Of a DNA stretch of 64,000 bases, positions 37,644 through 47,260 are shown in pieces. A program made the position numbers and the translations under genes. The DNA is from Pseudomonadota bacterium. GTDB taxonomy: Bacteria > Pseudomonadota > Alphaproteobacteria > Rhizobiales > JAKPQE01. The stretch spans positions 1 through 64,000 of the forward strand of contig JAKPQE010000150.1 in assembly GCA_029572955.1 (NCBI GenBank), in the 5' to 3' direction. The notes beneath the pieces were generated by a model. The model was given only the letters and a program-made list of their open reading frames with translations, was not told where the DNA came from and did not search any database. Within the stretch, counting starts at the first letter, position 1; each line of letters starts with the position of its first letter.

Positions 37644-38789
37644 ATGCCTTGGAGCAATCAGAGCGGCGGCGGTTGGAAAGGCGGCGGCGGCCCGTGGGGC
37701 AGCGGCGGCAACGGCGGCGGCCCGTGGGGCAGCGGCCCGCAGGGTGGCGGCGGCAATGGCGGTGGCGGCGGACAGCCGCCCGACCTCGAGGAGCTTCTGC
37801 GCCGCAGCCAGGATCGCCTGAAGACCATGCTGCCCGGCGGCAGCTCGCTCGGCGCCAAGGGCATCGCGCTCGCCGTCGTGGCGGTCGTCCTCGTCTGGCT
37901 CGGCAGCGGCTTTTACCGGGTGCAGCCCGATGAGCTCGGCGTCGAGCTCGTCTTCGGCAAGCTCTACGACAAGACCCAACCGGGCCTCAATTACAACTTC
38001 CCCTACCCGATCGGCGCGGTGTTCACGCCGAAGGTCCTGACCATCCGCGAGATGACCATCGGCCTTCGCGACGCCGACGGCCGCGGCGGCATCCGCGACG
38101 TGCCGGAAGAGAGCCTGATGCTGACCGGCGACGAGAACATCGTCGACGTCGACTTCAAGGTGCAGTGGCGCATCAAGGACGCCGTTGCCTACCTCTTCAA
38201 CATCCAGAACCCGGAAGGCACCGTGAAGGCGGTCGCCGAGAGCGCCATGCGCGAGATGGTCGGCCGCTACAACATCCAGCCGATCATCACCGAGGCGCGC
38301 CAGAAGATCGAAGCCTCGGTGCAGGAACTGATGCAGGGCGCGCTCGATTCCTACGAGGCCGGCATCGAGATCACCCAGGTGCAGATGCAGAAGGTCGACC
38401 CGCCGCTGCAGGTCATCGACGCCTTCCGCGACGTCCAGGCGGCCCGCGCCGACCAGGAGCGCGCCCAGAACGAGGCGCAGGCCTATTCCAACAAGGTCAT
38501 CCCGGAAGCCCGAGGCGAGGCGGCCCGCATCGTCGAGGACGCCAGCGCCTATCGCGACAAGAACATCGCCGAGGCGCGCGGTCAGGCCGACCGCTTCCTG
38601 AAGATCTACGGCGAATACAGGAAGGCGCCGGAAGTCACCCGCGAACGCATGTTCCTGGAGACCATGGAGCGCGTGTTCAGCGGCACCGACAAGATCATTC
38701 TCGACGACAAGGCGGGCGGCGTCGTCCCCTACCTGCCACTCGACCAGCTCAACAAGTCCGGCGGCCAGACCAGCGGGGGGACGAAGTAA
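37644..38789 (+). CDS. hflK: HflK, membrane protease modulator (SPFH/prohibitin)
   Basis: This 381-aa protein forms with HflC a membrane complex that controls the FtsH protease. The first 45 residues are a Gly-rich repeat (two GGGPWGSG units) encoded by near-identical 24-base DNA units. One membrane segment (about residues 72-90) precedes the SPFH domain (GFYRVQPDELGVELVFGKL...). The C-terminal half is a coiled coil ending in YLPLDQLNKSGG. The stop overlaps the hflC start by one base. Confidence 0.95.
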   Translation: MPWSNQSGGGWKGGGGPWGSGGNGGGPWGSGPQGGGGNGGGGGQPPDLEELLRRSQDRLKTMLPGGSSLGAKGIALAVVAVVLVWLGSGFYRVQPDELGVELVFGKLYDKTQPGLNYNFPYPIGAVFTPKVLTIREMTIGLRDADGRGGIRDVPEESLMLTGDENIVDVDFKVQWRIKDAVAYLFNIQNPEGTVKAVAESAMREMVGRYNIQPIITEARQKIEASVQELMQGALDSYEAGIEITQVQMQKVDPPLQVIDAFRDVQAARADQERAQNEAQAYSNKVIPEARGEAARIVEDASAYRDKNIAEARGQADRFLKIYGEYRKAPEVTRERMFLETMERVFSGTDKIILDDKAGGVVPYLPLDQLNKSGGQTSGGTK

Positions 38790-39727
38790 TGAAGACCGGC
38801 ATCATCAGCGCAGTCCTCATCATCGCCGCTGCCGCGGTGGTGGCCCTCGTTTCGGCGGCCTTCATCGTCTACCCGACGCAGCAGGCCCTCGTCCTGCAGT
38901 TCGGCGAGGTGAAGCGGCCGATCACCGAGCCCGGCATCTATTTCAAGGTGCCGTTCATCCAGAACGTCATCTTGATCGACCGGCGCATCCTCGATCTCGA
39001 CATGCCGGCGCAGGAGGTCATCGCCTCCGACCAGAAGCGTCTCGTCGTCGATGCCTTCGCCCGTTACCGGATCACCAATCCGGTGCGCTTCTTCCAAACG
39101 GTGGAGCGCGGCTCGATCGCCGAGGCCAACAACCGCCTGACCACCTTCGTGCAGTCGTCGCTGCGCGCGGTGCTCGCCGATGCCAGCTTCGTCGCCGTGG
39201 TACGCGATCAGCGGCCGCAGCTCATGGAGAGTATCCGCGACCGGGTCACCGCCCGGGCCGCCGACATCGGCGTCCAGGTCATCGACGTGAAGATCCGCCG
39301 TGCCGACCTGCCGGAGGCCAACAGCCAGGCGATCTACCGCCGGATGGAAACCGAGCGTCAGCGCGAGGCGACCGAGATCCGCGCCCAGGGCGAGGAAGCG
39401 GCCCGCCGCATCCGTGCCCAGGCCAACCGCGAGGCGACCGTCGTCAAGGCCGAGGCCGACCGCGAGAGCGAGCAGATCCGCGGCGACGGCGACGCCGAGC
39501 GCAACAAGATCTTCGCCGAGGCGTATGGATCGGATCCCGACTTCTTCGCCTTCTATCGCTCGATGCTGGCCTACGAGCAGGGGCTGAGTTCGGGCGACAC
39601 CCGCATGGTGCTGTCGCCGAACTCCAGCTTCTTCCGGTATTTCGGCAATCCGGCCGGTAACAACGGCAAGCCGGCGCCGAACGCTCCGGCGGCCGGCGCC
39701 CCGGCGATGACGAACGGCGGCCAATGA
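38789..39727 (+). CDS. hflC: HflC, membrane protease modulator (SPFH/prohibitin)
   Basis: This 312-aa partner of HflK has an N-terminal membrane segment (GIISAVLIIAAAAVVALVSAAFIV) and an SPFH domain (FIVYPTQQALVLQFGEVKRPITEPGIYFKVPFIQNV). The coiled coil includes ETERQREATEIRAQGEEAARRI, and YGSDPDFFAFYRSMLAYE near the end is diagnostic. A short Ala/Pro/Asn tail follows. Overlaps both neighbours. Confidence 0.95.
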   Translation: MKTGIISAVLIIAAAAVVALVSAAFIVYPTQQALVLQFGEVKRPITEPGIYFKVPFIQNVILIDRRILDLDMPAQEVIASDQKRLVVDAFARYRITNPVRFFQTVERGSIAEANNRLTTFVQSSLRAVLADASFVAVVRDQRPQLMESIRDRVTARAADIGVQVIDVKIRRADLPEANSQAIYRRMETERQREATEIRAQGEEAARRIRAQANREATVVKAEADRESEQIRGDGDAERNKIFAEAYGSDPDFFAFYRSMLAYEQGLSSGDTRMVLSPNSSFFRYFGNPAGNNGKPAPNAPAAGAPAMTNGGQ

Positions 39728-39909
39728 GCGACTTCATCGCGGCCGTCGGCCTCGTCCTGGTGATCGAGGGCCTGCTCTACGCGGCCATGCCCGGCCGGCT
39801 GAAGCGGATGATCGCGATGATGCTCGACGTGCCGGACAACACGTTGCGCTATGCCGGACTGATGGCGGCCACGCTCGGGCTCGTCGTCGTCTGGCTGGTG
39901 CGCGGCTGA
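39724..39909 (+). CDS. DUF2065 (YjeT-like) membrane protein
   Basis: This 61-aa protein has two hydrophobic segments (IAAVGLVLVIEGLLYAAMP and YAGLMAATLGLVVVWLV) around a basic loop, matching DUF2065/YjeT, which commonly follows hflC. ATGA overlap with hflC. Possibly part of the HflKC-FtsH complex; unproven. Confidence 0.9.
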   Translation: MSDFIAAVGLVLVIEGLLYAAMPGRLKRMIAMMLDVPDNTLRYAGLMAATLGLVVVWLVRG

Positions 39910-40044
39910 GCGATGACGGGGCCGGCGACCGCCGGCTCCGCCGTCGGCCATCAAAACGCTCAAATCGCTTTCTCTGTTGAGTCAAACTGCGCCAAACTCT
40001 CCCATCCCGGGGAGAATCGACATCACATCTGAGGAGACCGGAAG

Positions 40045-41529
40045 ATGGCCCTTCTGCAACGTTCCTGGCGGGCATTCGCGCCGACGCGGGTAGCTGCGAT
40101 CGCCGCAGCGGCGGTGATCGGCTGGACGGCAATCGCTGCTGCCCCGGCCCGCGCCCAGGGGCCGGCCTCGGTCGCCGACATCGCCGAGGGCCTCGTCGAC
40201 GCGGTCGTCAACATCTCGACCCGGCAGACTGTCAAGGCGCCGCAGGGCATCCCCCTGCCCGACCTGCCGGAAGGCTCGCCGTTCCGCGACTTCTTCGAGG
40301 ACTTCTTCGATCGCCAGCAGCAGGAGGACAGCAAGCCGCGCAAGGTGCAGTCGCTCGGCTCCGGCTTCGTGATCGATCCCGCCGGCCTCGTCGTCACCAA
40401 CAACCACGTCATCCAGGACGCCGACGAGGTGACGGTCAATTTCAACGACGGCAGCAAGCTCGAGGCCGAGATCATCGGCCGCGATTCCAAGACCGATCTC
40501 GCGCTGCTGCGCGTGAAGCCGGAAAAGCCGCTGCACGCGGTCAAGTTCGGCTCGTCGGAGAAGCTGCGCGTCGGTGACTGGGTGATGGCGATCGGCAATC
40601 CGTTCGGCCTCGGCGGCACGACGACGCTCGGCATCGTCTCGGCTCGCAACCGCGACATCAATTCCGGCCCCTATGACGACTTCATTCAGACCGACGCGGC
40701 GATCAACCGGGGCAATTCCGGCGGCCCGCTGTTCGACATGGAAGGCGACGTGGTCGGCATCAACACGGCGATCATCTCGCCGTCCGGCGGCTCGATCGGC
40801 ATCGGCTTCGCCATTCCCTCGGCGATCGCGGTCAACGTCGTCGAACAGCTGAAGCAGTTCGGCGAGACCCGGCGCGGCTGGCTCGGCGTGCGCATCCAGG
40901 AAGTCACCGACGAGATCGCCGAAAGCCTCGGCATGGGCAAGGCGCGCGGCGCGCTCGTTGCCGGCGTCACCGAGACCGGCCCGGCCGAGAAGGGCGGCAT
41001 CCAGCCCGGCGACGTGATCATCGAGTTCGACGGCCGGCCGGTGCCGGAAATGCGCGAACTGCCGCGCATGGTCGCCGATACGGCGATCGGCAAGACGGTC
41101 CCGGTCAAGGTGCTGCGCAAGGGCGAGGAAGTCACGATCGACGTCGCTCTCGGCCGCCTCGAGGAGGGCGAGAAGATCGTCGGCGCCAACAGTGGCGAGC
41201 CGACCCCGAAGGCGGAGACGCCGAAGACCACCGAAATGCTCGGCATGACGCTCGCCCCGGCGACCGGCGAATATCGCGAGCGCTTCAAGATCGCCGAGAC
41301 CGTCGAGGGCGTCGTCGTCGTCGACGTGAAGGCGGGCGGCGCGGCCGCCGAAAAGCGCATCCAGCCGGGCGACGTGATCGTCGAGGTGGCGCAGGAAGCC
41401 GTGACGACGCCGGCCGAGGTCGCCGCCAAGGTCGCGGCGCTGAAGGACAAGGGCCGCAAGTCGGCGCTGCTCCTCATCTCCGGCCAGAACGCCGAACTGC
41501 GCTTCGTCGCCGTGGCGATCGAGGACTGA
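40045..41529 (+). CDS. degP: Do-family periplasmic serine protease (DegP/HtrA)
   Basis: This 494-aa protease/chaperone degrades misfolded periplasmic proteins. It has a signal peptide (residues 1-39), a trypsin-like domain with triad H121 (TNNHVI), D151 (TDLALL) and S225 (NRGNSGGPLF), then two PDZ domains (about 270-365 and 395-494). The run hflK-hflC-DUF2065-degP groups proteolytic quality-control genes, a common alphaproteobacterial order. A TGAGGAG ribosome site precedes the ATG. Confidence 0.95.
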   Translation: MALLQRSWRAFAPTRVAAIAAAAVIGWTAIAAAPARAQGPASVADIAEGLVDAVVNISTRQTVKAPQGIPLPDLPEGSPFRDFFEDFFDRQQQEDSKPRKVQSLGSGFVIDPAGLVVTNNHVIQDADEVTVNFNDGSKLEAEIIGRDSKTDLALLRVKPEKPLHAVKFGSSEKLRVGDWVMAIGNPFGLGGTTTLGIVSARNRDINSGPYDDFIQTDAAINRGNSGGPLFDMEGDVVGINTAIISPSGGSIGIGFAIPSAIAVNVVEQLKQFGETRRGWLGVRIQEVTDEIAESLGMGKARGALVAGVTETGPAEKGGIQPGDVIIEFDGRPVPEMRELPRMVADTAIGKTVPVKVLRKGEEVTIDVALGRLEEGEKIVGANSGEPTPKAETPKTTEMLGMTLAPATGEYRERFKIAETVEGVVVVDVKAGGAAAEKRIQPGDVIVEVAQEAVTTPAEVAAKVAALKDKGRKSALLLISGQNAELRFVAVAIED

Positions 41530-41536
41530 TCGACAA

Positions 41537-41564
41537 GGGCCGCTCCGGCATGCCGGGGCGGCCC
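41537..41564 (+). terminator. GC-rich hairpin after degP
   Basis: A 13-bp stem with one wobble pair and a 2-base gap at the tip begins 8 bases after the degP stop. It lacks a T-tract, so it may attenuate or stabilise mRNA rather than terminate. Confidence 0.5.
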
Positions 41565-41591
41565 GCGACCATCGCTTCCCGGGAGGTGCCG

Positions 41592-41792
41592 ATGTCGGGC
41601 GAGATCGTCAACCTGCGTCAGTTCCGAAAAGGCAAGGCACGCGCCGACAAGGCCGCGAGCGCCGCCGAGAACCGGGCCAAGCACGGCCGCAGCAAGGCGG
41701 AAAAAACGCTCGAGGCGGCCCGCGACACCCTCGCCGGACGCCGGCACGAGGGCCATCGCCGCGACCGGCCGGACGACAGCTCCGACGCCTGA
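41592..41792 (+). CDS. DUF4169 family protein
   Basis: This 66-aa, very basic and charged protein (EIVNLRQFRKGKARADKAASAAENR) matches the small DUF4169 family, which in alphaproteobacteria sits before a ribbon-helix-helix gene. A GGGAGGTG site precedes the ATG. Function unknown; the high Lys/Arg content would suit nucleic-acid binding. Confidence 0.85.
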   Translation: MSGEIVNLRQFRKGKARADKAASAAENRAKHGRSKAEKTLEAARDTLAGRRHEGHRRDRPDDSSDA

Positions 41793-41803
41793 GCCATCCG
41801 GAC

Positions 41804-42028
41804 ATGCTGCGCAAGCGCTCGATCAGCATCCGCGGCCACCGCACCAGCATCGCCCTCGAGGCGAGCTTCTGGGATGCCTTCGAGGAGATCGCCGCGGCGC
41901 GCGGCAAGAGCATCGCCGGGCTCGTTGCCGAGATCGACGAGCAGCGCGGCGAGACGAACCTGTCCTCGGCCCTGCGCCAGCACATTCTCGCCTATTATCG
42001 CGCCCGGGCGGGTGCGTCGACGGACTGA
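41804..42028 (+). CDS. Ribbon-helix-helix domain protein
   Basis: This 74-aa protein is a probable RHH DNA-binding regulator (RHH_4 type): beta strand KRSISIRGHRTSIALE, helices FWDAFEEIAAARGKSIAGLVAEID and NLSSALRQHILAYYRAR. It starts 11 bases after the DUF4169 gene, with which it is usually paired, and converges on the AsmA gene. The target is unknown. Confidence 0.85.
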   Translation: MLRKRSISIRGHRTSIALEASFWDAFEEIAAARGKSIAGLVAEIDEQRGETNLSSALRQHILAYYRARAGASTD

Positions 42029-42061
42029 CCGGCCCGGCTTCTCGACATCGCCCCGCCGCGA

Positions 42062-45000
42062 TCAGCGGATCGGCGTCAGGATCAGCGGCGCGCCGGTCGC
42101 CGGATCGTTCGGCGCGGTGATGCCACCGAGCGGCGGAACGAGGATCAGCGGTCCCGCCTCGCCCCGGCCGGCATTCAGGTTCATGCCACCCATCCCGTCC
42201 ACGGCCTTCTTCAGCGCCTCTTCCTCGGCCTTGCGGCGGGCGGCGTCCTCGGCCTTGCGCCGCGCCTCGGCCTCCGCTGCCGCCTTCCTCTCCCGCTCGC
42301 GCCGTGCTTCCAGTTCGCGCAGCCGCCGCGCCTCGCGGGCGAAGCGCTCCTTTTCGAGGATGTCGGCCTGCATCTCCTCGATGCGGCGGACCTCGCGCTC
42401 GAAGGCGCGCACGGTGAGATAGCCGGTGAGGCCGGTTGCATCGATCCGCCGGGTCGGGTCGGCGAGCGGCCCGGTGAAGGCGATCGCCACCTGCGGCTCG
42501 GCGCCGGCGACGCGCTCCTCCGGCCCCGGATCGACGGCGAGCGTCCAGGAACTGTCGAGCGTCATCGCGCCGAGGTCGATCGAGGCGCCGCCGAGGGTCG
42601 TCGCGCTCTCGGTCGAGACCGAGACGTTGCGGGCGCGCAGGACGCCGCCGGAGATGGCGAAGGCGCCCTCGGCCGTGGCGACGGCGAGCGTGCCGGCATC
42701 GAGGTGGCCGGCGAAGACATCGCGCACCTTTTCGGCGGTGAGTTCGAGGCCGGCGTCGGCGGCGCGCACCACCGAGGAAAAGGCGACCGGATTGAGCCCG
42801 CGAACCGTCGCGTCGCGGATGGCGAAGCTGCCGCCGCCGCCGAGCGAGGCGATGACGCCGGTCATCGCGTGGCCGCTGCCCTCGAACTCGCCGGAAAGGG
42901 AGAGGTTGCCGTTGGCGACCGGGCTGGCGTCGCGGCGCCAGACGAATTCCTCGAGCGCGGCGTCGGCGAGCCGGACCCGGCCGGAAAGGGTGGTGCCGTC
43001 GGCGCCGCGGCGAAGGCCGAGCCGACCCTCGAAGCGGCCGCCGCCGATCGACCCGGCAAGGTTCTCGACCGAACTCTCGGCAGGCGTCGTGCGGACCCCG
43101 AACGCGGCATCGGCAAGGGCGTAGTCGAACGGCAGATAGACCCGCTTGGCCTTGACCGCGAGGTCGACCGAGGCATCGCCGAACGGGTATTCGGCAAACG
43201 CCGCCTCGGACCAGACGCGGCCGCTGCCGTCGTCGAGGGCCGCCGCCGGGCCGACGGCAAGGCCGAACAGCCAGGGCAGATCGACCTCGTCGGTGGCAAG
43301 CTCGCCCTTCACCGACACGGCCCCGCGCGACCAGTCGAGGTTCGCGGCACCGCTGAAGCCGCGTCCGCCGATGGCGCCGCCGACATCGGCGAGCCGTGCG
43401 GTCCTGCCCTTGCCGTCGAGCGACAGGGCGACCCTTGCCGGCGTCACCTCGCCGAGGCCGGGGATGGCGAGGCCGGCGGCGAGCGCCAGCGGCACCACGT
43501 CGGCGGCCCTGCCCTCGACCTTTGCCGCGTAGACCGGCGCGGCGCCGGCCGCGAGCGTCAGCGTGCCCTCGGCCGACAGGCCGGTCTCGCCGAGGGCGAG
43601 CGCGGCCTTGCCGGAGAGGCCCGATTGCGGCACGCCGGCGAGATCGACCGTGAAGCTCGCCGCGCCGAAATCGACGGGCAGGCCGGGCGTGCCGAGCTGG
43701 GCGAGGAGGCCGCGCGATTCCTTGCTGGCGAGCGACAGCGACAGGCCGACCACGGCCTCGGTCGGCGCATCGATACGGCCCGAGAAGTCGCCCTTGACGG
43801 CAAGGTCGGAGGCGCCGGCGGTGCCCGACAGCGTCGCGGCGATGCGCGAGCCTTCCGGGTTGCGCGCCGCCTCGATCCGCCCCTCGAGCCGCGCCGGCGC
43901 GAAGGCCGGGGCGCGGGCGGCGATCGCCGCGGCGACCGGGCTCGCCGGGAAGAGGTCGCCGACGACGCGGCCGAGGCCGTCGAGCCGGCTCGCGTCGACC
44001 GAGATCTCGATGCCGCCGTCCGGCGCCGTCGACAGGCCGTCGATCTTGCCCTTGGCGGAGACCCTGGCGCCGGCCGCGTCGGCGATGTCGAGGCGCTCGA
44101 TCTTCAGCCGGTCGGCGTCATAGGCGAGCGCCGTCGCGACGCCCTTCATCTCGACGCCCTCGACGACGACGCTGTCGGCCAGCAGCGTCACGGTGATGCT
44201 GTCGGCGATCCGCGTGCCGCCGCCCTCCGGCGCCATCAGTTCGGCAAGGGCGCGGAGCTGATCGAGGTCGAGGCGGTCGGCCTCGAGATCGGCGGTGAAG
44301 GCGCGCTTCCTGGCGTTGCTGTCGGTCCAGCCGAGGAAGCCGGAGACGTCGGCCTTGCCGAGCGTGCCGGACATCTCCGAGAGGATCACGGTGTTGGGGC
44401 GCAGCGAAATATTGCTCGAGAGCACGATCGCCTCGATCGGCACGCGGGCCTTCAGCGGCGCCTCGGCCGCCTGACGCCACCAGGCGGCAAAGGCGGCCGG
44501 CTGGGCCGCATCGAGGGTCATCAGGCCGTCGAAGGCCGGTTTCGGCGTCACCGACAGGCGGCCGTTGGCGGTCAGCCGCGTCTGGCCGGGGAACTGGGCT
44601 TCCAGCGTCTCGATGCGCCAGGTGCCGTCCTCGCCGGTGACCGCATCGAAACGCAGGTCCTGGACGATGCCGCCGCCGACCACCACGGCCGGCACGTCGA
44701 AGCCGACGCGGCCCGGGAGATCGGCGCGCGGCAGGTCGGCGAGGAAGCGGGCGAGCGCTGCCGCCGCCGCCGGAATGTCGGTCGGTGCCTCGGGGCCGCC
44801 GCCGAGGCTGCGGTCGAGATCGATCTGGCGCGACGACAACACGGCGTCGAAACGCGGCGTGGCGCCGAAGGCGAGCTGGGCCGTACCGGTGATGCCGAAG
44901 GCGTGGCCCTCACCGCCGCGCTTCAGTTCGAGGGCGCTGAACAGCAGCCGCTCGGCGTCGAGGTCGAACTGGCCGTCGAGGCGCCAGGGCTGGCGCGGGC

Positions 45001-45784
45001 CCTCGCGGTCGCCCTTGCGGCCGAGCCCCTCGCCTTCTTCGGCGACGACCACCTCGGCGATCTCGACCGTGCCGAGATAGCTCGGATGACCGCCGTCGCG
45101 GCCGAGCTTGCCGTCGGCGATGAGCGAAAGCGGCTGGTTGACCGGATTGAGCGCGAGCTTCAGGCGGATCGAGCCGTCGGCTTCGACCTTGCCGGTGGCG
45201 GCGCGCAGGGAATAGGGCTCGGTGCCCTGGCGGAAATTCGCCTCGAGCCGATAGGGGCCGACGAGGGCGCCCGCCTCGAGCAGCACCGAGACGTCGTTCA
45301 CCGTCCATTCGCGCCCGACGCGGCGGTCGAGGACGGTCACCTGGCCGCCCTGCATCTCGACATGCTCGAGCACCACCGATTCCGGCGCGAGGCGGCCGTC
45401 GGCCGGGCGCTCGCCGAGCCAGTCGAGCCGCCCGTCCTCGGCGACGACGATGCGCAGGACCGGCTTTGCCAGCGCCATCTTCTGGACGCGGACCTCGCCC
45501 TTCAAGAGCGGCGTCAGCTCGATATCGATGTCGAAGCGCTCGACCGTCATCTTCGGCTCGCCGCCCGCCGGGCCGACGACGACATCGGTGAAGGTCAGCG
45601 AGGGGGTCGGCAGGAGTGTCGCCTCGGCCTTGCCGAGGACGCGCACGTTCTCGCCGAGCACGCGCCCGGCCTCGGTCTCGAAGACCGCCCGATAGGCCGA
45701 CCAATCGACGAAATAGGGCCCGATCAGCGCGGCGAGCAACGCGAAGACGATGGCGCCGCCGATCCCGAGATAGAGCTGGTTCAG
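42062..45784 (-). CDS. AsmA-family large envelope protein, apparent CTG start
   Basis: This protein is about 1240 aa, anchored by one N-terminal membrane segment (LYLGIGGAIVFALLAALIGPYFV). A long repetitive beta-rich periplasmic body follows, with AsmA core features (PSLTFTDVVVGPAGGEPKMTVERFDIDIELTPLLKGEVRVQKMALAKP). AsmA proteins bridge the envelope and are linked to lipid transport. The C-terminus has a strongly charged coiled coil (about residues 1130-1200, [22 protein letters not shown]). Start choice: AAGGAGG lies 6 bases before CTG at 45784; the next candidate, TTG at 45739, would cut the membrane anchor. No in-frame ATG or GTG is nearby. Confidence 0.85.
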   Translation of the reverse strand: MNQLYLGIGGAIVFALLAALIGPYFVDWSAYRAVFETEAGRVLGENVRVLGKAEATLLPTPSLTFTDVVVGPAGGEPKMTVERFDIDIELTPLLKGEVRVQKMALAKPVLRIVVAEDGRLDWLGERPADGRLAPESVVLEHVEMQGGQVTVLDRRVGREWTVNDVSVLLEAGALVGPYRLEANFRQGTEPYSLRAATGKVEADGSIRLKLALNPVNQPLSLIADGKLGRDGGHPSYLGTVEIAEVVVAEEGEGLGRKGDREGPRQPWRLDGQFDLDAERLLFSALELKRGGEGHAFGITGTAQLAFGATPRFDAVLSSRQIDLDRSLGGGPEAPTDIPAAAAALARFLADLPRADLPGRVGFDVPAVVVGGGIVQDLRFDAVTGEDGTWRIETLEAQFPGQTRLTANGRLSVTPKPAFDGLMTLDAAQPAAFAAWWRQAAEAPLKARVPIEAIVLSSNISLRPNTVILSEMSGTLGKADVSGFLGWTDSNARKRAFTADLEADRLDLDQLRALAELMAPEGGGTRIADSITVTLLADSVVVEGVEMKGVATALAYDADRLKIERLDIADAAGARVSAKGKIDGLSTAPDGGIEISVDASRLDGLGRVVGDLFPASPVAAAIAARAPAFAPARLEGRIEAARNPEGSRIAATLSGTAGASDLAVKGDFSGRIDAPTEAVVGLSLSLASKESRGLLAQLGTPGLPVDFGAASFTVDLAGVPQSGLSGKAALALGETGLSAEGTLTLAAGAAPVYAAKVEGRAADVVPLALAAGLAIPGLGEVTPARVALSLDGKGRTARLADVGGAIGGRGFSGAANLDWSRGAVSVKGELATDEVDLPWLFGLAVGPAAALDDGSGRVWSEAAFAEYPFGDASVDLAVKAKRVYLPFDYALADAAFGVRTTPAESSVENLAGSIGGGRFEGRLGLRRGADGTTLSGRVRLADAALEEFVWRRDASPVANGNLSLSGEFEGSGHAMTGVIASLGGGGSFAIRDATVRGLNPVAFSSVVRAADAGLELTAEKVRDVFAGHLDAGTLAVATAEGAFAISGGVLRARNVSVSTESATTLGGASIDLGAMTLDSSWTLAVDPGPEERVAGAEPQVAIAFTGPLADPTRRIDATGLTGYLTVRAFEREVRRIEEMQADILEKERFAREARRLRELEARRERERKAAAEAEARRKAEDAARRKAEEEALKKAVDGMGGMNLNAGRGEAGPLILVPPLGGITAPNDPATGAPLILTPIR

Positions 45785-45841
45785 GTCATCCCTCCTTCGC
45801 GTCCCGCGCCGTTGCCGGCGCGACCGCGATCCGCCCTCTCC

Positions 45842-47260
45842 TCAGCCTGCGAGGATCTTGCCGGGGTTCATGATGTTGTCGGGGTCGAGCGCCTGCTTGA
45901 TGGCGCGCATGACGCCGACGCCCGGGCCGTGCTCGTAGGCGAGGTATTTCATCTTGCCCTGGCCGATGCCGTGTTCGCCGGTGCAGGTGCCCTCCATGCC
46001 GATGGCGCGCATGTTGAGGCGCCCGACGAAGGCCTCGGCCTCCGCCTTCTCCTTGTCGCTGTCCATGTCGACGAGGACGAGGACATGGAAATTGCCGTCG
46101 CCGACATGGCCGACCATCGGCGCGACGAGGCCGTGTTCCTCGATGTCGCGGCGGGTTTCGGCGACACATTCGGCAAGGCGCGAGATCGGCACGCAGACGT
46201 CGGTCGAAAGCGCCTTCTTGCCCGGCGAGAGGGCGCAGGCCGCCCAGTAGGCGTCGTGCCGGGCCTTCCACAGCCGGGTGCGGTCCTCGGTCCTGGTGGT
46301 CCAGACGAAATTGCCGCCGCCGCAATCGGCGGCGATCTCGCCGAAGCGCTCGGACTGTTCGGCGACGCCCGCCTCGGTGCCGTGGAATTCGAGGAAAAGC
46401 GTCGGCGCCTCCTCGAGCTCGAGCTTGGAATAAGCGTTGACCGCCTTGACCTGGAGCGTGTCGAGCAGCTCGATGCGGGCGACCGGGATGCCCGACTGGA
46501 TGGTCAGGATCACCGCCTCGCAGGCCCCCTCGACGGTCTCGAAGGTGCAGACGCCGCCGGAGATCGCCTCGGGAATGCCGGCAAGGCGCAGCGTCACCTC
46601 GGTGATGATGCCGAGCGTGCCCTCCGAGCCGACGAGCAGGCGGGTGAGGTCGTAGCCGGCCGAGGACTTCTTGGCGCGGCCCGCCGTCTTGACGACGGTG
46701 CCGTCGGCCATGACCGCGGTCAGGGCGAGGACGTTCTCCTTCATCGTACCGTAGCGCACCGCATTGGTGCCCGAGGCGCGGGTCGCGGCCATGCCGCCGA
46801 GGCTGGCGTCGGCGCCCGGATCGATCGGGAAGAAGAGCCCGGTGTCGCGGATGTAGTCGTTGAGCATGGTGCGGGTGACGCCGGCCTCGACGACGCAGTC
46901 GAGGTCCTCGGCGTGAACGGCGGTCACCCGGTTCATCGGCGTGAGGTCGATGCAGATGCCGCCATAGGGGGCGTTGACGTGGCCCTCGAGCGAGGTGCCG
47001 GTGCCGAAGGCGATGACCGGCACCTTGTGGGCGGCGCAGACCTTGACGATCTCCGAGACTTCCTCGGTGCTTGTCGCAAAGACCACGGCGTCCGGCGCCT
47101 GGGTCTCGAGCCAGGTGGTGGTGTGGCCGTGCTGCTCGCGCACCGCGGCCGAGGTGGACAGCCGTTCGCCGAAGCGCTGGCGCAGGATGTCGACGACGGT
47201 CGCCGCGGCGGCGCGGCGCCGGTCGCCGTCGATGGTCATGGTTCCATATGCGAAGGTCAT
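45842..47260 (-). CDS. dld: D-lactate dehydrogenase (cytochrome)-type FAD oxidoreductase
   Basis: This 472-aa protein is of the GlcD/D-lactate dehydrogenase FAD family. FAD-binding PCMH region: VIAFGTGTSLEGHV, GGICIDLTPMNRV, FFPIDPGADASLGGMAATRASG, LVGSEGTLGIITEVTL. The C-terminal cap has MVGHVGDGNFHVLVLVD (metal-site histidines) and CTGEHGIGQGK. It feeds electrons from D-lactate or a related 2-hydroxy acid to the respiratory chain or cytochrome c. Upstream of the AsmA gene, 57 bases apart; divergent from the thioesterase. Confidence 0.88.
   Translation of the reverse strand: MTFAYGTMTIDGDRRRAAAATVVDILRQRFGERLSTSAAVREQHGHTTTWLETQAPDAVVFATSTEEVSEIVKVCAAHKVPVIAFGTGTSLEGHVNAPYGGICIDLTPMNRVTAVHAEDLDCVVEAGVTRTMLNDYIRDTGLFFPIDPGADASLGGMAATRASGTNAVRYGTMKENVLALTAVMADGTVVKTAGRAKKSSAGYDLTRLLVGSEGTLGIITEVTLRLAGIPEAISGGVCTFETVEGACEAVILTIQSGIPVARIELLDTLQVKAVNAYSKLELEEAPTLFLEFHGTEAGVAEQSERFGEIAADCGGGNFVWTTRTEDRTRLWKARHDAYWAACALSPGKKALSTDVCVPISRLAECVAETRRDIEEHGLVAPMVGHVGDGNFHVLVLVDMDSDKEKAEAEAFVGRLNMRAIGMEGTCTGEHGIGQGKMKYLAYEHGPGVGVMRAIKQALDPDNIMNPGKILAG

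Noticed and set aside
39961..40020. RpoH-type heat-shock promoter for degP
   Set aside because: TTGAGT and CCCAT are present, but the 18-base spacing is too long for a sigma32 promoter.
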